A stretch of DNA of 6,005 nt from Pseudomonadota bacterium (lineage in GTDB: Bacteria > Bdellovibrionota > Oligoflexia > Oligoflexales > Oligoflexaceae): the NCBI GenBank assembly GCA_029556045.1, contig JAKQGS010000050.1, positions 1-6,005 on the forward strand. The letters are read 5' to 3'. Both the position numbers and the translations under genes were made by a program. Of the stretch, positions 1-6,005 are shown in pieces (positions within the stretch are counted from its first letter, which is position 1; every line of letters begins with the position of its first letter). Below the pieces are notes generated by a model. It saw only the letters and a list, made by a program, of their open reading frames with translations, did no database searches and had not been told where the DNA came from.

Positions 1-3000
1 TTCGTTTTTTTCAAGCCTTAATGCAGGATAACCAGAGGGTGTGCCTGGTGCTGGATGATATTCAGTGGGCGGACGATCACGAAAAACGCCTGATCCAGGA
101 ACTTCTGAATCATGCCGTTATGCACGACGTGTCCGTTATCCTGGTGCAACGAACGGGAAACCAGGGGGAATCTACTGGGATAGACCCGCGCTGTCTCACG
201 ATGGTGGAAATCGACTACCTGGATACCGCTGTCATACAAGATCTGCTGCGGTGGAGTGTCAGTATGCCGCCGGAGGAAATGGCGGCATTGGCCGCATATA
301 CCGGCACGATCACGGGCGGCAATATTTTTTACAATCGCCGCTTGTGGGATCAGCTATTTGCTCAGAATCAACTGAGACAGGATGCGACCACGAACACATG
401 GCATTGGTTGATGAGCGGATCCCCGTCCTCACAGGATGTTGGTCTGGAAGCCTTGCTGGTAGGAAGTTTTGGAGATACGCCGCAGATAACCCGCAGGATG
501 CTGACGGTGATTTCTTGTTACGGCCGCAGCATGAGTATGGAGGTATTGAAGGGGATTTTTCGTAAAACCCGCGCCGATGTTGAGGAGGCCATTCAGCCGG
601 CGTTATCCCGTGGTCTGGTGACGTATGACGGGGAAAACGTGACGTTCTTTCACGATAAAATCCAGCAATCGATCTTTCAACTGCAACAGATGCAGGATCG
701 CAGCTGTACCCACCACCTGATCGCCGAGGGATTGATCCGCCTTTATGGATCAACCCGCCGCAACCCGCATATTATGGTGGCAACGGATCAGATGAATGAG
801 GCTCTCCGTGCCTGTGAAAGCTCTTTTGGCAACGAGCGGGTCATTCAACTGAACAGTGAAGCGGCTGCGGCAGCCCGTGCCATCAATGCCTACGACCAGA
901 GCTTGCATTACAGTAAAAGAGCGCTGGTTGCCGCAGCTGGCCTGCCGACTCCATTGGATCAGGGTCGGATGTTGCATCTTCTTTTGGGCAAGGGCCGGGC
1001 TCTCTACCTGACGGGGGACTTTGGACGGGCACAACCGATAGCAAACGAGTGTTTGGCTTTGGCAGTGACCCCTGAAGAGATGCAACAGGCCTTTGCTCTG
1101 GTCAAGGACTTGGCGGTGACCACCCAAGAAGGTGTTTCAGCCGCGGTGACAATAGGCCTGCAAATCTTACAGACGCTAGGGGTCATTCCCAAAGGATTTT
1201 CGTCGGCGATGCAGCAGCCGATGTCCGCGGCACTGGATCGGGAGATTGAAGCAGCATTAACGCAGAGGGACTTTTCTCGCCTGTCCCATCCCCTGATCCA
1301 GCCCGATGACAGTGATGATGGCGGACCCATCTTGCGTTTGATCATGGATTTGGCAGAAGCTGCCTATTATGACGAGCAGTTCTCACTGATGACGCTTTTG
1401 ACCAGTCTGTCTGCACGGCAGGCTTTATCGCAAGCTCCTGCGCCGGAATCGGCCACTGCTTTTGCGGCATATGCGAGCTTGATGGTGGAGCGGGAGTTGT
1501 ATGAGCAGGCGCGGATATTTGGTGAGTTGGCTCTGACGATTGCGGATGCAGCGGAGGAGTCCCTTTATTACCCGCGCATCATCAACTTTGTTTGCAATTT
1601 TTCGTACTATCGCTTTCATACTTTCCGCTCATGCAGTGAACTCTATGAAAAAAGTGCCGCCGCAGGGCGTCGTTTCGGCGATCACCTTTTTGGTCTTTGG
1701 GCAGCGTATTTTCACGGCTGGACGCAACTATTAGCGGGCGACTCCCTGGAGGATGTCATGGCAACGGCCCGCCGCTGGCAGCCTTTTGTTGTTCAAACTC
1801 GCGACCGGAAAATGATTCGAAGCCATCAATTGTTCATGCTTCATGTGTGCCGGTTGCAGGGTTCCTCATTGGCGCAGGACGGATCGGACGCGGTGGATTT
1901 TAACAGCGCCTGGCACGAGTTGGAACAGGGTGGATTTATCCAGGGGGTGATCTGGAGTGTGACCCTGGCGGCGCAAGAGGCCTGCCTACGGGGAGACTAT
2001 CGTTCCGCTTATGCACTGACATCCCGGTGGCGGCCACGACTGGTGCGGGAGCAAGTCATGTTTCCCCATGCGGAATTCATGTTTTGGCATAGTCTGGGGT
2101 TAGCCCAAATGCTGCAAGAGGATTCCCGCATGGTCTCCCGCCAGGGTCAAAACGAATTAGAGGAGGTGGTTGACACATTCGCCATCTGGGCCGGGCATGG
2201 CCCTGATAATTTCAAGGTTCCCCACCTGCTACTTCTGGCCAAAAAGCATCATCTGGAGGGGGACTATTGGCGAAGTTTGAAAGCCTTGCAACAGGCTTTT
2301 CAATTGGCCATATCCACCGATAATCTTCGTCATCGGGCGGTGGCGTCCACCCTTTATACGCGGTTTTGTCAGGAGCATGATTTGGGTGCCGACATGCTTC
2401 AGAGTCGGCAGTCACTGCGGAGTGCGATGGCCGCATGGGGGGCTTACGGACTGCTTCCTGACCAAACCACAATCGACGAGAGTATCAGCCACGCGGATGG
2501 CGGTGGTCAGGAAGACACTGTCGTTGACAAGGCAGTTGGTGCGGACATGTCTTTGGCTCTGCAGGCGGTGCAACCCTTTACATCATTGGAACACATCGAG
2601 CAAGTGGCCTGCGATCTTATGCAAAAAATCGGGATTACCACCGGATCAGATCAGGCGCTGCTGGTTATGCAAAATCATGACGGATCAATACTCCACGCCT
2701 GCCGTTATGAAACCGGCAATACCTGTGCAACCCTGGCGATTCCTCAGGTAACCGAATTATTACCCCTTGCCGCCATGCATTACCTGACGCCACCGGATGG
2801 CCTGGTGGTGGTGGATGATGTGGAACGCTGGGAACATCATCTCTGTCGATTTCATTTTAGTGGTCGTGGCGTGCGTTCATGTGCCTGGCTTTTTCTGGCG
2901 GACGAATACATGCGGGCCACCCTGGTTTTGGAGAACAAGCGCCTCACTGGTTCCTTCAACAACCAGCCCTACTGGGACCTATGGCGGTTGGTGGTCAAAC

Positions 3001-4685
3001 AGCTGGCGGTAGCCTGCGATACGGTGCAGCTCTATGACGACTTCCGGGAGGAGATTGAACGGCACCGGCGCACCGCACGCGATTTGGAGTTGAGTGAGTT
3101 TCGCTTTCGACGCAGCCAGTACCATGCGGGCATTGGTACCTGGGATTGGGATATTGTGTCCGGGGGACTCTATTGGAGTGAATCGATCGCGCCGCTGTTT
3201 GGCTACGATGAAGGGGTTTTAGAAACCAGTTATCAAAACTTTATCAATGCTGTGCATCCGGAAGACCGGGCCAAGGTGGAGGCTGAAATCGCCAAATGCG
3301 TGGCCGGCGGTGACTATTACGTGGAACATCGGGTGGTGTGGCCCGATGGATCGGTGAAATGGGTGGAAGAGGCTGGAGATGTTCTGCGCAGCGAAGACGG
3401 CACCCCTTTGCGCATGCTGGGTGTGGTGCGGGATATCACCGATCGCAAACGGGGAGAAATAGAACGGATTCATCTCAATGCCCAGCTGCAGCAGGCGCAA
3501 AAAATGGAGGCGGTGGGGCAATTGACGGCGGGAGTCGCCCATGAGTTCAATAATATTCTGGCGATCATCAACGTAGTGACCACCAAGGTTCGCCGACGGC
3601 TCCACCTCAAGACGGCGGACGAGCAAGGCGATGCGCGGCCGACTGCAGTGGCACCCGATGTCAGCGTTGAAATCGACCACATCGAGCAGGCCTCCCAGCG
3701 GGCCCGTGACCTGATTGTCAAAATGCTGACCTTTGGCAGGGCCAAACCTTCGGATCTGACCCCAATGCCACTGAATCACGCGGTGTCCGAAGGATTTCGC
3801 ATGCTGCGTTCGGTGCTGCCATCCTCCATTGAAATGGAATTCCATGAGGACGATTTGTATAGTGTGATGGGAGACGCCAACCAGATTGAACAGATGCTGA
3901 TGAATCTCGCGATCAATTCCCGTGATGCCATGAAAGGCAAAGGCCGTTTTAATGTGCGAATTCTGGAGCCGCAGGATATGCGCGGTCTGTGTGCGTCCTG
4001 TCACACCCACTTTGCTGGACGCTTTGTGCCGCTGGTGGTGGAGGACGATGGCCCTGGGGTTAGCACCAGCGAAATGGACCGCATATTTGAACCGTTTTAT
4101 ACCACCAAAGAAGCGGGGCAGGGATCTGGGCTCGGTCTGTCGATGATCGATGGCATGATGCACAATCATCGGGGGCATATCCTCACCCAAGGCAGTGCTC
4201 CCGGTGCTGGGCTGAGGGTGACCCTGCTATTTCCGGTCCTTGAAAATGAAATCGCACCAGCTCCAACACAGGGGGGGGAGCGCCTCGTACCGTCCCCGGC
4301 AAAAGGACATGGAGCTAGCGGGCATATTCTGCTGGTGGATGACGAACCGGTGCTGCTGGAGGTGATGGCGGAGGAACTGGTGGACGCCGGTATTCAGGTG
4401 ACCCCCTGTGTGGCCAGCGACGAGGCTTTGTCCGTCTTTCAGCAGGACCCCCAACGCTTTCAACTGGTGATCCTGGATCAGACCATGCCGCGCATGACGG
4501 GGCTGGAGTTGGCGACCCACATCCGGCGCGTTCGACCTGAAATTCCTATTTTTCTTTTTAGTGGTTTGGTGGAGATCCTCTCGGATCAGGAAGTGCGGCA
4601 GGCGGGGATTACCCGCAGTTTCGCCAAACCTATCGATATTGAAAATGTGATTGTGGAGGCCAAAAAGTACTTTAATCTGGCCTGA
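1..4685 (+). CDS. Giant hybrid sensor histidine kinase (AAA/STAND ATPase - TPR-like - GAF - PAS - HisKA/HATPase - receiver), 5'-truncated by the window
   Basis: Residues are numbered from the Met codon at 21. That Met is not the true start: the frame is open to base 1, no Shine-Dalgarno precedes it, and it lies inside an ATPase domain. Domains seen: Walker B VLDDIQWAD (D12, D13) with a sensor-like R44; TGGNIFYNRRLWDQL (about 97-112); the helical motif FFHDKIQQSIFQL (209-221), typical of ATPases fused to Ser/Thr kinase and histidine kinase (HstK-like 'trifunctional' proteins); TPR-like helices (about 265-800); a GAF-like domain (about 850-1003) ending in LVLENKRLTGSF; a short coiled coil; PAS (about 1031-1145); HisKA with H1174 in GVAHEFNN; HATPase with N-box N1295/N1299, G1 DDGPG, F-box and G2 GSGLGL; a receiver (1434-1552) with D1440/D1441, phospho-acceptor D1486, S1514 and K1536. 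No membrane segment or signal peptide is visible, so it is probably cytosolic. Inferred role: ligand or partner sensing through TPR/GAF/PAS, autophosphorylation at H1174, then transfer to D1486. An upstream Ser/Thr kinase domain is expected from the family but not seen. The signal is unknown. Confidence 0.93.
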   Translation, partial: RFFQALMQDNQRVCLVLDDIQWADDHEKRLIQELLNHAVMHDVSVILVQRTGNQGESTGIDPRCLTMVEIDYLDTAVIQDLLRWSVSMPPEEMAALAAYTGTITGGNIFYNRRLWDQLFAQNQLRQDATTNTWHWLMSGSPSSQDVGLEALLVGSFGDTPQITRRMLTVISCYGRSMSMEVLKGIFRKTRADVEEAIQPALSRGLVTYDGENVTFFHDKIQQSIFQLQQMQDRSCTHHLIAEGLIRLYGSTRRNPHIMVATDQMNEALRACESSFGNERVIQLNSEAAAAARAINAYDQSLHYSKRALVAAAGLPTPLDQGRMLHLLLGKGRALYLTGDFGRAQPIANECLALAVTPEEMQQAFALVKDLAVTTQEGVSAAVTIGLQILQTLGVIPKGFSSAMQQPMSAALDREIEAALTQRDFSRLSHPLIQPDDSDDGGPILRLIMDLAEAAYYDEQFSLMTLLTSLSARQALSQAPAPESATAFAAYASLMVERELYEQARIFGELALTIADAAEESLYYPRIINFVCNFSYYRFHTFRSCSELYEKSAAAGRRFGDHLFGLWAAYFHGWTQLLAGDSLEDVMATARRWQPFVVQTRDRKMIRSHQLFMLHVCRLQGSSLAQDGSDAVDFNSAWHELEQGGFIQGVIWSVTLAAQEACLRGDYRSAYALTSRWRPRLVREQVMFPHAEFMFWHSLGLAQMLQEDSRMVSRQGQNELEEVVDTFAIWAGHGPDNFKVPHLLLLAKKHHLEGDYWRSLKALQQAFQLAISTDNLRHRAVASTLYTRFCQEHDLGADMLQSRQSLRSAMAAWGAYGLLPDQTTIDESISHADGGGQEDTVVDKAVGADMSLALQAVQPFTSLEHIEQVACDLMQKIGITTGSDQALLVMQNHDGSILHACRYETGNTCATLAIPQVTELLPLAAMHYLTPPDGLVVVDDVERWEHHLCRFHFSGRGVRSCAWLFLADEYMRATLVLENKRLTGSFNNQPYWDLWRLVVKQLAVACDTVQLYDDFREEIERHRRTARDLELSEFRFRRSQYHAGIGTWDWDIVSGGLYWSESIAPLFGYDEGVLETSYQNFINAVHPEDRAKVEAEIAKCVAGGDYYVEHRVVWPDGSVKWVEEAGDVLRSEDGTPLRMLGVVRDITDRKRGEIERIHLNAQLQQAQKMEAVGQLTAGVAHEFNNILAIINVVTTKVRRRLHLKTADEQGDARPTAVAPDVSVEIDHIEQASQRARDLIVKMLTFGRAKPSDLTPMPLNHAVSEGFRMLRSVLPSSIEMEFHEDDLYSVMGDANQIEQMLMNLAINSRDAMKGKGRFNVRILEPQDMRGLCASCHTHFAGRFVPLVVEDDGPGVSTSEMDRIFEPFYTTKEAGQGSGLGLSMIDGMMHNHRGHILTQGSAPGAGLRVTLLFPVLENEIAPAPTQGGERLVPSPAKGHGASGHILLVDDEPVLLEVMAEELVDAGIQVTPCVASDEALSVFQQDPQRFQLVILDQTMPRMTGLELATHIRRVRPEIPIFLFSGLVEILSDQEVRQAGITRSFAKPIDIENVIVEAKKYFNLA
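4271..4278 (+). repeat. G8 homopolymer in the kinase-receiver linker
   Basis: Eight consecutive G bases fall in the codons for Q1417-G-G-E1420 of the hybrid kinase, in the Pro/Ala-rich linker between the HATPase and receiver domains. Runs of this length are prone to polymerase slippage. One added G would place the TAG at 4316-4318 in frame. One lost G would place the TGA at 4363-4365 in frame. Either change would end the protein before most of the receiver. The tract is seen directly; that it slips is inference. Confidence 0.9.
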
Positions 4686-4689
4686 GTGG

Positions 4690-4714
4690 GGGAGCTAATC
4701 ATCCGTAAGCTCTC
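4690..4714 (+). terminator. Weak hairpin just after the kinase stop codon, possible terminator
   Basis: The arms GGGAGCT (4690-4696) and AGCTCTC (4708-4714) can form a 7-bp stem with one G-U pair and an 11-nt loop, starting 4 bases after the stop codon. No T-rich tract follows, so this is not a standard rho-independent terminator. It may only be a 3'-end stabilising structure or chance. Confidence 0.2.
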
Positions 4715-4731
4715 AGAAATACGGGTCTTAC

Positions 4732-4760
4732 TTGATTGTCGCTGGATTTTCCCATAGAGT
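4732..4760 (+). promoter_or_regulatory. Possible sigma-70 promoter for the ABC-F gene
   Basis: TTGATT at 4732-4737 (4 of 6 matches to the -35 consensus) is followed after 17 bases by TAGAGT at 4755-4760 (4 of 6 to the -10 consensus). This lies in the 111-bp spacer, with the start codon about 36 bases beyond the -10. Spacing and location fit, but the match is modest and could occur by chance. Read-through from the kinase gene is an alternative. Confidence 0.3.
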
Positions 4761-4782
4761 GTCCGGTTCCATCGGATCTCCT

Positions 4783-4787
4783 GAGGA
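4783..4787 (+). promoter_or_regulatory. Shine-Dalgarno site for the ABC-F gene
   Basis: GAGGA lies 9 bases upstream of the ATG at 4797. It fixes that ATG as the start, which also matches the family N-terminus: the protein begins with MIITNDVSLSFG, a few residues before the first conserved aromatic of the nucleotide-binding domain. Confidence 0.75.
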
Positions 4788-4796
4788 TTATCAGCC

Positions 4797-6005
4797 ATGA
4801 TCATTACCAACGACGTCAGTCTGTCTTTCGGACAGCGTGTCCTGTTCAAAAACGTCAACGTCAAATTTATGCCCGGCAACTGTTACGGGCTGATCGGTGC
4901 CAACGGTGCCGGAAAATCCACTTTTCTCAAAGTCCTCTCGGGACAGATCAAACCGGATTCCGGCAGCATCAACATTCCAGCGGGTTTGCGCCTGGCGGTG
5001 TTACGGCAGAACCAGTTTGAGTTTGATGAGGTGGAAGTTCTCAAAACCGTGCTGATGGGTAACCGCGAGCTGTACGATATCATCGAAGAAAAAGAACGGC
5101 TCTACGCCAAGGCGGATTTTAGTCATGAAGATGGCGAGCGAGCCTCCGAGTTGGAAGGGCGGTTTGCTGACCTTAATGGTTGGGATGCCGAGAGCCAGGC
5201 GGCCACCATGCTGGAGCAGCTGGGTGTTCCCACTGAATTGCATGGCCGCAAGATGAAGGAACTGGAAGCCGGCATCAAGGTGCGGACTCTGCTGGCGCAG
5301 GCGCTGTTTGGCAATCCCGACATTCTGTTATTGGATGAACCCACCAACAATCTCGATCTGGATACCATCTCCTGGCTGGAAGAATTTCTCTGCGAGTTTA
5401 AAAATACCGTGGTGGTGGTATCTCACGATCGCCACTTTCTGGACAAGATCGCCACCCATATTGCGGATATCGACTTTAATGAAATCCGGGTTTACACTGG
5501 TAATTACAGCTTCTGGTATGAGGCCAGCCAGTTGAATCTGCGGCAACGGCAGGATAAAAACCGCAAGGTTGAAGAGCGGGCGGCGGAATTAAAGCGGTTT
5601 GTGGAACGATTTTCCGCCAACGCCTCCAAGTCACGGCAGGCCACCTCCCGTAAAAAACTTTTGGATAAATTGAATATCGATGAAATTCTTCCCTCCACCC
5701 GCAAGTACCCCCATGTGTTTTTTCAGCAGGAGCGGGAAGCGGGCAAGGATCTCCTCAAGGTGGAAAACCTCTCCGGAGAGAGCGACGGGGTGCGGCTGTT
5801 CCGCAACTTTAATCTGGAGTTAGTGAAGGGGGAGCGGGTGGCGTTTGTGGGGCGGGACAGTATGCCGGCTTCACTTTTGTTTGAAATCTTGGCGGGGGAA
5901 AAAGCGCCGGCGGAGGGCAAGTATAACTGGGGGGTCACCACCACGGTGGCCTATTTCCCCAAAGAGCATGAGGGCTACTTCCGCGAAAACTGCAACCTGA
6001 TCGAG
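4797..6005 (+). CDS. ybiT: ABC-F family ATP-binding protein, YbiT-like, 3' end beyond the window
   Basis: 403 residues are present; E. coli YbiT is about 530, so roughly 130 are missing. ABC-F proteins are soluble twin-ATPase factors without membrane domains that bind the ribosomal E site and affect translation or antibiotic tolerance. NBD1 has Walker A GANGAGKST (G34-T42, K40), Q-loop Q71, a divergent signature LEAGIKVR (156-163), Walker B ILLLDEPTNNLD (D180, E181) and H-loop H210. A short arm segment (about 88-145) and the interdomain linker (about 240-300), with RFSANASKSRQATSR, closely match YbiT. NBD2 starts near 320. Its Walker A position reads GRDSMPAS (352-359) and lacks the lysine, and its Q-loop Gln is Lys389. 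The NBD2 signature, Walker B and H-loop are outside the window. The gene is 111 bp downstream of the kinase gene on the same strand, with its own ribosome site, and is probably transcribed independently. The symbol marks subfamily resemblance, not proven orthology. Confidence 0.93.
   Translation, partial: MIITNDVSLSFGQRVLFKNVNVKFMPGNCYGLIGANGAGKSTFLKVLSGQIKPDSGSINIPAGLRLAVLRQNQFEFDEVEVLKTVLMGNRELYDIIEEKERLYAKADFSHEDGERASELEGRFADLNGWDAESQAATMLEQLGVPTELHGRKMKELEAGIKVRTLLAQALFGNPDILLLDEPTNNLDLDTISWLEEFLCEFKNTVVVVSHDRHFLDKIATHIADIDFNEIRVYTGNYSFWYEASQLNLRQRQDKNRKVEERAAELKRFVERFSANASKSRQATSRKKLLDKLNIDEILPSTRKYPHVFFQQEREAGKDLLKVENLSGESDGVRLFRNFNLELVKGERVAFVGRDSMPASLLFEILAGEKAPAEGKYNWGVTTTVAYFPKEHEGYFRENCNLIE

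Noticed and set aside
21..23. ATG at 21 as the true start of the kinase gene
   Set aside because: It would begin inside an ATPase domain just before Walker B, there is no ribosome site before it, and the upstream in-frame codons (R-F-F-Q-A-L) fit the family.
310..1345. Overlapping - strand open frames of 113-147 codons opposite the ATPase and TPR region
   Set aside because: No domain resemblance and low-complexity Ser/Arg/Pro-rich products; the + strand frame carries recognisable family motifs throughout.
3990..4004. Cytochrome c haem-binding site
   Set aside because: CxxCH is present, but the protein is cytosolic and the motif lies inside a kinase ATP-binding domain, so c-type haem attachment is not expected. 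It is kept only as a possible metal or redox site.
3219..4190. A 323-codon open frame on the - strand opposite the PAS and kinase region
   Set aside because: Its codons are the exact reverse complements of the sense codons, so it stays open simply because TTA, CTA and TCA are rare in the kinase gene here. The product is His-rich, has no recognisable domain, and the sense strand is clearly coding.
4764..4778. Short dyad TCCG-N7-CGGA in the spacer as an operator
   Set aside because: Only 4-bp arms; this is expected by chance and nothing else supports a binding site.
4736..5020. Small + strand open frame overlapping the start of the ABC-F gene
   Set aside because: It is out of frame with the well-supported ABC-F gene, has no ribosome site of its own and a product without recognisable motifs.

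Overview
The window is protein-coding almost throughout, with both genes on the + strand. It looks like a chromosomal segment of a moderately GC-rich Gram-negative bacterium. The evidence is a very large cytoplasmic hybrid histidine kinase, a type common in Proteobacteria, and a YbiT-type ABC-F gene with a clear Shine-Dalgarno sequence. I cannot assign a genus. The style fits large-genome delta/gamma-proteobacteria or magnetotactic Magnetococcales-like bacteria, but that is a guess.

Layout: (1) Bases 1-4685 hold the 3' part of a giant signalling gene. The reading frame is already open at the left edge. It enters inside an AAA/STAND-type ATPase domain just before Walker B. It then runs through a long TPR-like helical region, a GAF-like domain, a PAS domain, a histidine kinase core and a C-terminal receiver. 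The Walker A part of the ATPase is missing to the left, and a Ser/Thr kinase domain is probably missing too. (2) Bases 4686-4796 are a 111-bp spacer with a weak hairpin, a possible sigma-70 promoter and a good ribosome binding site. (3) Bases 4797-6005 hold the first 403 codons of a YbiT-like ABC-F ATPase that runs off the right edge.

The two genes have no obvious functional link. The first is a one-protein sensor and phosphorelay device. The second is a ribosome-associated translation factor type, probably with its own promoter. I see no mobile element, CRISPR array, RNA gene or defence island. The points worth a second look are within the proteins: a G8 tract exactly in the kinase-receiver linker, a CxxCH motif inside the kinase ATP-binding domain, and an ABC-F in which the visible motifs of one composite ATP site are all degraded (NBD2 Walker A, NBD2 Q-loop, NBD1 signature). 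I do not see clear evidence for a wholly new system.
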